DNA of 64,000 bases, taken from positions 62,001-126,000 of the forward strand of contig ONFA01000002.1 of assembly GCA_900316975.1 (NCBI GenBank), written 5' to 3'. The notes below the pieces were generated by a model. That model was not told the origin of the DNA and did not search any database. It saw only the letters and a list, made by a program, of their open reading frames with translations. Of the stretch, positions 14,630-22,926 are shown in pieces. Every line of letters begins with the position of its first letter. Positions within the stretch are counted from its first letter, which is position 1. The DNA is from an uncultured Prevotellaceae bacterium (GTDB lineage: Bacteria > Bacteroidota > Bacteroidia > Bacteroidales > Bacteroidaceae). Position numbers and translations under genes: made by a program.

Positions 14630-17002
14630 ATGAAGAAACTGATTGCATATTTCCGTCGAAGGCTGTCCGTCAGGCTCAGCCTGTGGGTGGTGCTGTTTGC
14701 CGCCGTCATTTTTAATGCGTCGTTGGGCTTCTTTGTCTGGCAGGCACGCGAGGCCGTGCATCAAGAGGCCATCAGCCGAGCCACGCAGATACTTGACAAG
14801 ACCTCGCTGCGTGTAGAGGGCATCCTGAACCGCGTTGAGGTGGCCACCCAGATGACCGAGTGGCTGGTGCAGCGGCATCCCGACAAGGCTGACTCGATGT
14901 TTGTCTATAGCCGTGGCATGCTGCTGAACAATCCCGACTTCTACAACTGCTCCATCGCCTTCGAACCCTACCACTTCAAAGAAAAGGGCCGCTACTTCTC
15001 GGCCTACTCCCTGCATGATGGCGACACCATCCGCACCATTCAGGGCGGTAGCGACCACTACCAGTACTTCTACATGGACTGGTATCTGATGACCAAACTG
15101 CTTGACCGTCCGTGCTGGACGGAACCCTATATGGACTATGACGCGCCAAGCAACAGTTACGAGATGGTGACCAGTTACTGTCAGACCATCAAGGACAAGG
15201 AGGGTGCGATGATTGGTGTCGTGAACACCAGCTTGTCGCTGAACTGGTTGTCGAAGACCATCTCCGAGACCAAGCCCTATCCCAACTCCTACAGCATCAT
15301 GATTGGTCGTGGTGGCACCTACTTCGTGCATCCCGACACGGCGAAGATAACCCGCCAGACGATCTTTACGCAGACCATCGACCGACCTGACACGGTCCTG
15401 ACCGCCTTGGGTTATGCCATGCAGCGCGGTGAGGAGGGCATGAAGCGGATGAAGATAGACGGCGTGGATAGCTACGTGTTCTACAAACCCCTCGGACAGA
15501 CGGGCTGCTCGATGGCCATCGTCTGCCCAGAGAGCGACATCTTCAGTGGCTTCAACCGGCTGCGCCACATCGTGTGGGGCATCATGGCGGTGGGACTGTT
15601 GCTGATGCTCTTCTTCTTTATCCGCATCATCACCCGCGAGCTGCGCCCCCTTGGACGGCTGGCCAAGGAGGCTGAGACCATCGCGTCGGGACAGTTCGAT
15701 GCGCAGATGCCCGACTTCCGCCGCATCGATGAGATAGGGCAGTTAAGCCACTCGTTTGCCGATATGCAGCAGTCGCTCGTCCGTTACATTGAAGAACTGA
15801 AGGACACCACCGCCCAGAAGGCATCAATAGAGAGTGAGTTGCACATAGCCCGTGCCATCCAGATGGCCATGTTGCCCAAAACGTTCCCGCCGTTTCCCGA
15901 CTGCGACGAGGTGAGCATCTACGGACAACTGACGCCCGCCAAGGCTGTGGGCGGTGACCTTTATGACTTCTACATCCGTGACGGCAGACTCTTCTTCTGC
16001 ATCGGCGACGTGAGCGGCAAGGGTATCCCAGCCTCGCTGGTGATGACTGTCACAAGGGCGCTGTTCCGAACCATTTCGGCCCACGAGGAAAAGCCCGATC
16101 GTATCGTCACCCAACTCAGCAACACCATCTCCGAGAACAACGAGCAGGGCATGTTCGTCACGCTGTTTGTCGGCACCATTGACCTCGATACAGGACACAT
16201 GGCTTATTGCAATGCGGGTCATAACCCGCCGCTGCTCATCTCCAGGGATGAGCGCAGCGTCGGTCTGCTACCAGTGAACAGCAATCTGCCCGCAGGTATC
16301 ATGCCCGGCTGGGAATTTGTTGGACAGGAGATGAACATTGACGACGGCACCGTCATCTTCCTCTATACCGATGGCTTGAACGAGGCCGAGGACATCACGC
16401 ACAGACAGTTTGGCGATGAGCGGATGCTGGCTACAGCCCAGGTGACAGTTGACAGCGGAGGACTGACACCGTGCCGAATGGTGGAGCAGATGGTTGATGC
16501 TGTCCACACCTTCGTCGGTGATGCCGAGCAGAGCGATGACCTGACGATGATGGCTATACAGTACAACCAGAAGATAGGTGCGGACAGTGAGCGCAGCCAC
16601 TCCATCACCCTGCCTAACGACATCAATACCATCCCGCAGTTGTCACAGTTTATCGACGAGGTGGCAGAGGATGCCTCGTTGGATGCGTCGCTGTCGATGA
16701 GCCTGAATCTGGCCATTGAGGAAGCGGTGGTCAACGTGATGCAATATGCCTATCCAGAAGGTACAAAGGGTACGGTGACCATCGTTTCCACGATAGCTGG
16801 TGGTATGCTCTCGTTCTTCATCAGCGACAGCGGTAAGCCTTTCGACCCCACGGCAAAGGTAGAGGTTGATACCACCATGTCGGCAGAAGAACGTCCCATT
16901 GGTGGTCTGGGCATCCACTTGATTCGTCAAATTATGGACGATGTCGCATACGAACGGAAAGGCGACAAGAATATCCTGACCCTTAGGAAGCAGTTTAAAT
17001 AA
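14630..17002 (+). CDS. Cache-HAMP-SpoIIE (PP2C) phosphatase-HATPase fusion, RsbU/RsbW-like
   Basis: 790 residues. Transmembrane helix 1 at ~14-37, a large periplasmic dCache-like sensor to ~305, transmembrane helix 2 at ~318-338, HAMP to ~390, SpoIIE/PP2C phosphatase ~405-615 (AVGGDLYD, GDVSGKG at ~458, LYTDGLNEAED at ~578 give the metal-binding aspartates) and a C-terminal GHKL ATPase ~655-785 (NLAIEEAVVNVMQYAYP with the N-box at ~690, GGLGIHLI at ~758). This joins in one chain the phosphatase that activates an anti-sigma antagonist and the anti-sigma kinase that inactivates it, so a partner-switching output through a STAS protein is expected; none is intact nearby. Confidence 0.9.
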   Translation: MKKLIAYFRRRLSVRLSLWVVLFAAVIFNASLGFFVWQAREAVHQEAISRATQILDKTSLRVEGILNRVEVATQMTEWLVQRHPDKADSMFVYSRGMLLNNPDFYNCSIAFEPYHFKEKGRYFSAYSLHDGDTIRTIQGGSDHYQYFYMDWYLMTKLLDRPCWTEPYMDYDAPSNSYEMVTSYCQTIKDKEGAMIGVVNTSLSLNWLSKTISETKPYPNSYSIMIGRGGTYFVHPDTAKITRQTIFTQTIDRPDTVLTALGYAMQRGEEGMKRMKIDGVDSYVFYKPLGQTGCSMAIVCPESDIFSGFNRLRHIVWGIMAVGLLLMLFFFIRIITRELRPLGRLAKEAETIASGQFDAQMPDFRRIDEIGQLSHSFADMQQSLVRYIEELKDTTAQKASIESELHIARAIQMAMLPKTFPPFPDCDEVSIYGQLTPAKAVGGDLYDFYIRDGRLFFCIGDVSGKGIPASLVMTVTRALFRTISAHEEKPDRIVTQLSNTISENNEQGMFVTLFVGTIDLDTGHMAYCNAGHNPPLLISRDERSVGLLPVNSNLPAGIMPGWEFVGQEMNIDDGTVIFLYTDGLNEAEDITHRQFGDERMLATAQVTVDSGGLTPCRMVEQMVDAVHTFVGDAEQSDDLTMMAIQYNQKIGADSERSHSITLPNDINTIPQLSQFIDEVAEDASLDASLSMSLNLAIEEAVVNVMQYAYPEGTKGTVTIVSTIAGGMLSFFISDSGKPFDPTAKVEVDTTMSAEERPIGGLGIHLIRQIMDDVAYERKGDKNILTLRKQFK

Positions 17003-17116
17003 CTCAATTCAAGTTTCGAGAGTTTTATTTCGTTGGAGTTAGAGACCCCTCCAACTCCCCTGTTTCGCAACGAATGGGACGAATAGCACAAGACGTGAAA
17101 CTCCCTTGACACGGGA

Positions 17117-17434
17117 ATGTCGGAGGAAGTTTTATGCCTGACATCGAAAAAAGAATCAAACAAGAACGAGGAAATCCCCTCGCAGGTGGTTGACGACCAT
17201 GCCGATGTGATGATCACCGAAATCACCGAGGCTCCGTGGTACGTGCAGAACGATCTGCGCCTTGCTGCCCCACTTATCAGTGTGCCTTTCACCCACGGTG
17301 AAACTGGGGCACTGATGCGCAAGGGACAGGATGACCTTCTCGCCCAGGTCAATGCCGTTCTCTCCCAGATGAAGGCAGACGGTTCGCTACGCCGGCTTCA
17401 TGAGAAATACGGGTTGGTTTATGCCTACGAATGA
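17117..17434 (+). pseudogene. C-terminal remnant of an amino-acid-binding / cyclohexadienyl dehydratase-like protein
   Basis: Residues from about 25 on (HADVMITEITEAPWYVQ, then PFTHGETGALMRKGQDDLL and a final GSLRRLHEKYGL) match the last third of family 3 solute-binding proteins, closest in my judgement to cyclohexadienyl/arogenate dehydratase-like proteins. These are ~250 residues with a signal peptide; here only ~80 family residues remain and no export signal is present. The first ~24 codons, from ATG 17117, look unrelated. I therefore call it a decayed gene, followed by a good terminator that probably belonged to the intact gene or still ends the SpoIIE operon. Confidence 0.65.
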
Positions 17435-17488
17435 CAGCAATGTTTTGCCCTCATAAGGCAGAAGGATTGATTAGGATAAAATGAAGAG

Positions 17489-17524
17489 CCTCCCCTCAGC
17501 ATAGTGCTGGTGGGGAGGTTTTTT
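17489..17524 (+). terminator. Intrinsic terminator of the signalling cluster
   Basis: CCTCCCC (17489-17495) with CAGCA pairs with TGCTG and GGGGAGG (17512-17518), followed by six T residues. Confidence 0.9.
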
Positions 17525-17779
17525 CGTTATCGAGCGAGATAGGGAATCGTTCCAGATGACAGATTACGAATTGAACAACTTTGTTTCTTTGTTTCATTTG
17601 CCTCTTAGGGCAATGTTTCATCTCAACGAGTTCCTGTGGAACGATTAGATGAATGATGATGTATCGTATGTTTTTTGACGTGTGGATTAAACTTTTGGGC
17701 GTTTTTTACATCCAAAATAATGTTATTCTTTTATTATAAACTTTTTTAATCACTCTAACCTAGTAAAAAAAACAAAATT
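17525..17779. other. Gene-free leader of the esterase gene
   Basis: A/T-rich, becoming very T-rich toward the ATG. I see no convincing -7 box and no conserved RNA structure, only a small hairpin TGCCTCTTAGGGCA (17600-17613). Confidence 0.4.
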
Positions 17780-18820
17780 ATGAAGAGTTATTTGAAGACA
17801 TTGGCACTTGGTGCTACACTGATGAGTGCAACAGCATTGATGGCTCAGTCTGGCGGCGGTTTTCCTGGTGGTGGCTTCCCTGGTGGTGGCTTCCCTGGCG
17901 GTGGTTTCGGCGGCTTCGGTGGCTTTGGCGGAGACCAGAGTTCTCAGGCTCAGGCAGAGTATTCCGAGAAATTTACGGACATCAACTATGCTGGCGATGA
18001 CGGACAGGTTTACCACATGCTTGACATCTATCTTCCCAAGGAAGTGAAGGAAAAATATCCTGTGGTGGTACATATCTACGGAAGTGCATGGGGCAGCAAC
18101 AGTTCTAAGGGTGCTGCTGACATCAACACCATCTGTGCTGCGTTGCTCAAGGCTGGTTACGCTGTGGTGACACCTAACCACCGTTCCATCCGTGATGGCA
18201 AATGGCCTGCTCAGGTGAATGACATCAAAGCGGTCATCCGCTTCATCCGTGCCAATGCTACCAAGTACAAATTCGACACTTCTTTCATCGCTACATCTGG
18301 ATTCTCTTCAGGTGGTCACCTGTCTGCCGTGACAGCGCTCTCAAATGGCGTTAAGGTGGCAAAGCAGGGCGAAGCAGAGTATGACATTGAAGGCAGCGTG
18401 GGTCCTTACACGAAGGAGTCAAGTTATGTGAACGCATTCTGCGACTGGTCTGGTCCAACCGAATTGCTCCAGATGGAATGTGGCAATGCGATGATATTTG
18501 GTGGCAAGGGCAACACGCCTGAGGAACAACTTATCGGTGCTCCGAAGGAAGGCAACGAGAGCAAGTTCTTGCTGCTGAGTGCATCGGGCTACATTGACAA
18601 GGACGATGTGCCAGGATATATCTTCCATGGCGATAAGGACAATGTGGTGGCATCTTGTGTGAGCCAGTATCTCTACGACCAACTGCAGAAGGCAGGTGTG
18701 GAAAGCTACATCTTGCGTGAGCCCGAAGGAGGTCACGGCATGGGCATGTATTCGGAAGCGAATCTGCAGAAGATGGTGGACTTCCTTAATGGGGTGCGCA
18801 CTGCCAAGAAAAAGAAATAA
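17780..18820 (+). CDS. Secreted alpha/beta hydrolase (BD-FAE-like feruloyl/acetyl-xylan esterase)
   Basis: 346 residues: signal peptide (1-22), then an unusual glycine-rich repeat region at ~24-52 (four tandem FPGGG-type units), then an esterase domain. VVVHIYGSAWGSN is the oxyanion-hole segment, GFSSGG puts the nucleophile at Ser176, GDKDNVV gives the acid and EGGHGMG the histidine. The GxSxGG form and overall length fit bifunctional feruloyl/acetyl-xylan esterases acting on plant polysaccharide. It is a single-gene unit between two terminators. The glycine-rich linker could tether the enzyme at the cell surface; substrate is inferred. Confidence 0.8.
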   Translation: MKSYLKTLALGATLMSATALMAQSGGGFPGGGFPGGGFPGGGFGGFGGFGGDQSSQAQAEYSEKFTDINYAGDDGQVYHMLDIYLPKEVKEKYPVVVHIYGSAWGSNSSKGAADINTICAALLKAGYAVVTPNHRSIRDGKWPAQVNDIKAVIRFIRANATKYKFDTSFIATSGFSSGGHLSAVTALSNGVKVAKQGEAEYDIEGSVGPYTKESSYVNAFCDWSGPTELLQMECGNAMIFGGKGNTPEEQLIGAPKEGNESKFLLLSASGYIDKDDVPGYIFHGDKDNVVASCVSQYLYDQLQKAGVESYILREPEGGHGMGMYSEANLQKMVDFLNGVRTAKKKK

Positions 18821-18846
18821 ATAAAAATCAGTAGAAGAGAAAGGGC

Positions 18847-18884
18847 GAAGCCCCTCTGCATCGGCAAGGATGCGGAGGGGCTTC
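18847..18884 (+). terminator. Hairpin after the esterase gene
   Basis: GAAGCCCCTCTGCATC (18847-18862) and GATGCGGAGGGGCTTC (18869-18884) form a 16-bp stem with one mismatch; no strong T-run follows. Confidence 0.7.
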
Positions 18885-18929
18885 GTATGTGGAAGAGGGG
18901 GGTGTGTGAGTTTTTTTCTCTTTTCTCTT

Positions 18930-18959
18930 TTTGCATTTCACTTAAAATCCGTATCTTTG
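18930..18959 (+). promoter_or_regulatory. Promoter of the DUF4494-YggS unit
   Basis: TTTG at 18930-18933 and TATCTTTG at 18952-18959, 18 bp apart; 34 bp upstream of the ATG at 18994. Confidence 0.7.
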
Positions 18960-18993
18960 CACTCCAGTTATTAACGAATAAAGAGAAAAAGCA

Positions 18994-19473
18994 ATGGAAA
19001 TCAATAGTTGGTTTGAATGCAAGGTGAAGATGGATGTGATGCAGGACGACGGCACCACGAAGCCCCAGACGTTTGTGTATCTGGTGGATGCGCTGAACTT
19101 CACCGAGGCGGAGTCGAGAATCATTGAGGAGGTGAAGCCTTATGCGCACGGCAATCTGGATGTGACGGACATCAAGCGTGTGAAGTATGCTGAAATCTTC
19201 ACCAGCGACAGCGATGTGGCTGACAGGTGGTACAAGGTGCGTTGTCTCTTCATCACGATTGATGAGAAGACGCAGACGGAGAAAGAGATTGCCAACAACA
19301 TGCTGGTGCAGGCTAGCACGTTCCACGAGGCTGTGGAGAATTTTGACAAGGGCATGAAGGGCAGTCTGATGGACTACCGCATTGCTTCCTTGCAGGAAAC
19401 TAAAATCATGGATGTGTTCCGCTTTGTGGCACGTGACAAGAAAGAGGACGCTAAACCAGAATTTGAGGCATAA
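18994..19473 (+). CDS. DUF4494 domain protein
   Basis: 159 residues, cytoplasmic, no signal or membrane segment. The beginning MEINSWFECKVKMDVMQDDG and the later DALNFTEAESRIIEEV are typical of the Bacteroidetes-restricted DUF4494 family, whose function is unknown to me. The stop is directly followed by the ATG of the YggS gene (19474), so the two are translationally linked; the pairing of DUF4494 with the PLP-homeostasis protein is common in this order. Confidence 0.85.
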   Translation: MEINSWFECKVKMDVMQDDGTTKPQTFVYLVDALNFTEAESRIIEEVKPYAHGNLDVTDIKRVKYAEIFTSDSDVADRWYKVRCLFITIDEKTQTEKEIANNMLVQASTFHEAVENFDKGMKGSLMDYRIASLQETKIMDVFRFVARDKKEDAKPEFEA

Positions 19474-20148
19474 ATGATTGCAGAGAATTTGCAGCGGGTG
19501 AGGGCCACCTTGAAGCAGGGTGTTTGCTTGGTGGCTGTGTCAAAGTTCCATCCTGTGGAGGCTCTTCGGGAGGCTTATGGGGCAGGACAACGCATCTTTG
19601 GTGAAAGCCATGTGCAGGAACTGATGGCGAAGGAAGAAGTGCTTCCGAAGGACATTGAATGGCACTTTATCGGACACTTGCAGACGAATAAAGTAAAGTA
19701 TATTGTGCCATATATAAGTCTCATACATTCAGTTGATTCTGTGAAATTGTTGAAGGAAATCAACAAGCAGGCAGAGAAGGTGGATAGGGTGGTGGATGTG
19801 CTGTTGCAACTACATGTGGCAGCCGAGGAGACCAAGTTTGGTTTCACTCCCGGCGAGTTGCTGGAGATGCTTGCGGCAGGAGAATGGAAGACCATGCAGC
19901 ATGTGCGTGTGGTGGGGCTGATGGCAATGGCGACCAATACTGACGATGAGGGGCAGATAGCCCGTGAGTTTGACACGGTGAACCAGGTCTTTGCCACTGT
20001 GAAGGAATGCTTCTTTGCTGACGAACCTGCCTTCAAGGAACGCTCGATGGGCATGAGCGGTGACTATCTTATTGCGCAGGAGCATGGAAGCACGATGGTT
20101 CGTATCGGCACCACCATCTTCGGTGAACGCGACTACGGAAAGGGTTGA
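19474..20148 (+). CDS. yggS: YggS-family pyridoxal-phosphate homeostasis protein (PLPBP)
   Basis: 224 residues, a TIM-barrel related to alanine racemase N-terminal domain. Lys24 in AVSKFHP is the PLP-binding lysine; FGESHVQEL, WHFIGHLQTNK and SMGMSGDY near the C-terminus are the conserved blocks around the cofactor phosphate. It has no catalytic activity in studied members and buffers free PLP and amino/keto-acid balance. Starts one base after the DUF4494 stop. Confidence 0.95.
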   Translation: MIAENLQRVRATLKQGVCLVAVSKFHPVEALREAYGAGQRIFGESHVQELMAKEEVLPKDIEWHFIGHLQTNKVKYIVPYISLIHSVDSVKLLKEINKQAEKVDRVVDVLLQLHVAAEETKFGFTPGELLEMLAAGEWKTMQHVRVVGLMAMATNTDDEGQIAREFDTVNQVFATVKECFFADEPAFKERSMGMSGDYLIAQEHGSTMVRIGTTIFGERDYGKG

Positions 20149-20228
20149 GGGGTTAGAGTTGAGGGGTTAGAGGGTTGACACGGTGTGCGACTTGCCGCAG
20201 GGTAAATGACTAAATTGTAAATGATATT

Positions 20229-20834
20229 GTGAATCTGAATGACCGACGCCGAGATGTGGCAAGGGAGATCTGCCGCATCTATGATGTGAAACTGAGTGTG
20301 GAGGCATTGCATGCCTTCGCCAACATCCTTGTGCCCATGAAAGTGCTGCGTGGTCATAAACTGGTCAGTGAGGGTCAGGTGTGCAACCACATGTTCTATG
20401 TGGACAGGGGCATGGTGTTGCAGTACTATACGAAGAACAATGCGACCGTGACCGAACATATCAGTCATGAGGGAGACATGGTGGTTTGCATTGAGAGTTT
20501 CTTTTTGCGTGAACCCTCCAAGATCGTAGCGTCGATGATAGAGCCAGGTGTGGTCTATGGCATTCCGCACGAAGAGATGGAAGCCATAGCCAGTCATACG
20601 TTTGAACTTTGCCGACTCATCTTCAAGTTCTACCAACGTGCCCTCATCATCTCGCAGCGTAAAGCCGACGTGCTCCGTTTTGAGACTGCCAAGGAACGCT
20701 ATATTCGTACCCTCCGCGAGAATCCTGAAATCATTCGTCGTGCCCCTCTCCACAATGTCGCCTCCTTCCTTCAGATGACTCCCGAAACCCTCAGCCGAGT
20801 GCGAGCGCAGGTGACGGAAGAGGGTATTAAATGA
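20229..20834 (+). CDS. Crp/Fnr-family transcriptional regulator
   Basis: 201 residues. N-terminal cyclic-nucleotide-binding-type beta roll (LVSEGQVCNHMFYVDRGMV, with a long dimerisation helix at ~120-145) and a C-terminal winged helix ending NVASFLQMTPETLSRVR, the recognition helix. It lacks the Fnr cysteines and the arginine/serine pocket for cAMP, so the effector is unknown. No in-frame ATG is available; GTG at 20229 is the most plausible start. The 80-bp spacer before it contains the GTAAATGACTAAATTGTAAA words also seen in the rnf spacers. Confidence 0.85.
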   Translation: MNLNDRRRDVAREICRIYDVKLSVEALHAFANILVPMKVLRGHKLVSEGQVCNHMFYVDRGMVLQYYTKNNATVTEHISHEGDMVVCIESFFLREPSKIVASMIEPGVVYGIPHEEMEAIASHTFELCRLIFKFYQRALIISQRKADVLRFETAKERYIRTLRENPEIIRRAPLHNVASFLQMTPETLSRVRAQVTEEGIK

Positions 20835-20839
20835 AAAAT

Positions 20840-20891
20840 GAAAGATTGAAGTTGAGGTGTGTTGAAACCAACTTCAATCTTTCATCTTTTT
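20840..20891. terminator. Bidirectional terminator between the Crp/Fnr and dehydrogenase genes
   Basis: GAAAGATTGAAGTTG (20840-20854) pairs perfectly with CAACTTCAATCTTTC (20869-20883) and is followed by ATCTTTTTC; the genes converge here. Confidence 0.85.
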
Positions 20892-20905
20892 CTTTATGCT
20901 TTTGT

Positions 20906-21859
20906 TTAGTTCACCTGATTGACAGGCTCTCCATCTAAGTAGGCTCTGACATTCTCTGTACAGATATTGATGAGTCGCTGTCTCGCCTCGTGCGTTGCCC
21001 AGGCTATGTGCGGGGTGAGGTAACTGTTTTTGGCTGAGAGGAGCGGATTGTCGGATGCGGGTGGCTCGGTGGTGATGACGTCGGCTCCGTAGGCGGCGAG
21101 TTGGTCGCTGTTGAGGGCTTCTGCCACGGCTGCATCATCGACGAGGGGACCTCTGCCTGTGTTGATGAGGATGGCGGAGGGCTTCATGGTGGCGAGCCGT
21201 TCTGCATTGACAAGATGGAAGGTGTCGTCGGTGAGAGGACAGTGGAGCGAAATGATGTCGCACTGCTCGAAGAGAGTGTCGAGGTCGGCTTTCTTGATGC
21301 CATAGGGGAGGTCGTCTTCGTCTTTGGAAGTGTATGCCAAGACTTGAAGCCCAAAGCCTGCGGCGATGCGTGCGGTTGCCATGCCTGTGTTGCCGAGTCC
21401 GACGATGCCCATTTTCTTGCCGTTGAGCTCGAAGAGGTTGTGGTCGAGGTAGCAGAAGTCGGGTGAGTTGCTCCATCTGCCAGAGCGGTTTTCGATGGCG
21501 TAGTAATCCACATGGCTGACAATGTTGAGCAGGTGGCAGAAGACCATCTGTGCCACGCTCTCGGTGGAGTAGGCAGGGATGTTGGTCACGACGATGTTTT
21601 GGCGGCTTGCCACTTCGAGATCCACCACGTTGTAGCCAGTAGCGAGCACACCGATGTATTGCAGGCGGGGCAGCATGTTGAGCACGGAGGCGTCAAGCAC
21701 CACCTTGTTGGTGAGCACCATTTCGGCTCCTTTACAACGTTCTATCACTTCTTCAGGGGCTGTGCGTTCGTATGCCTCCACTTCAGCCAGTTCTGTCAAT
21801 CCGTCCCAAGTGAGTTCGCCTTGGTCCACGGTATATGCGTCAAGTATAACTATTTTCAT
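20906..21859 (-). CDS. D-2-hydroxyacid dehydrogenase (glycerate/hydroxypyruvate type)
   Basis: 317 residues, cytoplasmic NAD(P)-dependent oxidoreductase. GIVGLGNTGMATARI (residues ~150-164) is the Rossmann GxGxxG loop; INTGRGPLVDD with the catalytic arginine region at ~232-242, the Glu in VITTEPP and the His in TPHIAWAT complete the active site. Overall pattern fits glycerate dehydrogenase/hydroxypyruvate reductase of Bacteroidetes. Monocistronic; upstream, CAAAGGTG at 21887 is a weak -7 match. Confidence 0.88.
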   Translation of the reverse strand: MKIVILDAYTVDQGELTWDGLTELAEVEAYERTAPEEVIERCKGAEMVLTNKVVLDASVLNMLPRLQYIGVLATGYNVVDLEVASRQNIVVTNIPAYSTESVAQMVFCHLLNIVSHVDYYAIENRSGRWSNSPDFCYLDHNLFELNGKKMGIVGLGNTGMATARIAAGFGLQVLAYTSKDEDDLPYGIKKADLDTLFEQCDIISLHCPLTDDTFHLVNAERLATMKPSAILINTGRGPLVDDAAVAEALNSDQLAAYGADVITTEPPASDNPLLSAKNSYLTPHIAWATHEARQRLINICTENVRAYLDGEPVNQVN

Positions 21860-21912
21860 TTCTATGTGTTGTCAGCATTCAATATGCAAAGGTGGTCATT
21901 TTTTTTGAGAAA

Positions 21913-22926
21913 TCAGTGCTTTTTATACTTTTTTTGACCGTTTGAGTCGTATCTGAGTCTTCGGAACATGTAGAAAACCCATTCTTGCCATACAAATAAT
22001 GTCCAGAAAGGGCGTAGCGGCATGTAACCGGGCTTGTGCCAGAGCCTTCGTGGAAGGCTCTTGACGTGGATGCTTTGCCATGCGTGGCGCAGTTTCTGCA
22101 GTGCGCTGGCTCGTTGCGGGTGAGTGAACAACTGGCGGTGCTGGCAGTAGAACTGGAAACACCCGATGAGCACGAGCCAGCGTTGCTCTTCGTAACTGTC
22201 CACCACACGAGTCTCAATGCCCCATTGCAACAGGCTCTGGTGCAGGCTTTCGTTGGCGGCCAGCCAGTCGAAGCGTCCCATACCGGGCTGGTGGGTGCAT
22301 GAGTCGTCGTGCTGCACGAAGTAGTATTTGCCCGGACAGCATCTCACTTCGCGCGAATGGAGATAGTGGACCATCGTGGTATTGTCATCGCTGTAGCTGT
22401 GACAGGTGTCGTCATAGGGGTACTGCTGGTAGAGCCATGTGCGTGCCACGTACCATCCGTGCACGTCCCATCGCAGGGCTTTCAGAAAGGCCTCATAACC
22501 TGTCATGCGGTCGAAGGGGCGGGTGCGGTAGCCGTGGGTGTGTCCGTCGGGATAGGTGTAGCGCACGTCGAGCAGCACGCAGTCGGTCTCGTCGTGCTGT
22601 CTGAAGGTCTCCACCGCCGCCTGAAGCGCATCGGGGGCAAGATAATCGTCGCTGTCGAGGAAGGCGGTGAAGGGAGCCTTGATAAGCGGTATCCCTTGAT
22701 TGCGGGCGTATGCTTGTCCGTGGTTTTCAGTCAGTTCCACCACGTCGATACAGGTTGGGTGTTGTTGCTGGTAGTGCCGCAGGATTTGTGGCGAGGTGTC
22801 GGTGGACGCATCGTCTATGCAGATAATCTGCACGGGAGTAAGTGTCTGATTAAGCAGAGAATCGAGACATCTTGGAAGGGTGGCGGCGGCGTTATAGACT
22901 GCCACGAGAACGCTGACTTCTGGCAT
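21913..22926 (-). CDS. Family 2 glycosyltransferase
   Basis: 337 residues, GT-A fold. VSVLVAVYNAAATLPRCLDSLL at the N-terminus, IICIDDASTD (nucleotide-sugar site) and FLDSDDYLAPDAL (DxD metal site at ~90) define the family. The C-terminal ~120 residues (Tyr/Trp/His-rich) have no recognisable domain. Its start lies inside the preceding flippase gene (35-bp overlap), so the two are translated from one message and act in the same surface-polysaccharide pathway. Confidence 0.9.
   Translation of the reverse strand: MPEVSVLVAVYNAAATLPRCLDSLLNQTLTPVQIICIDDASTDTSPQILRHYQQQHPTCIDVVELTENHGQAYARNQGIPLIKAPFTAFLDSDDYLAPDALQAAVETFRQHDETDCVLLDVRYTYPDGHTHGYRTRPFDRMTGYEAFLKALRWDVHGWYVARTWLYQQYPYDDTCHSYSDDNTTMVHYLHSREVRCCPGKYYFVQHDDSCTHQPGMGRFDWLAANESLHQSLLQWGIETRVVDSYEEQRWLVLIGCFQFYCQHRQLFTHPQRASALQKLRHAWQSIHVKSLPRRLWHKPGYMPLRPFWTLFVWQEWVFYMFRRLRYDSNGQKKYKKH

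Noticed and set aside
14108..15568. 486-codon minus-strand frame
   Set aside because: Antisense of the NMT1-like and SpoIIE-fusion genes; no motif, crosses two convincing coding genes.
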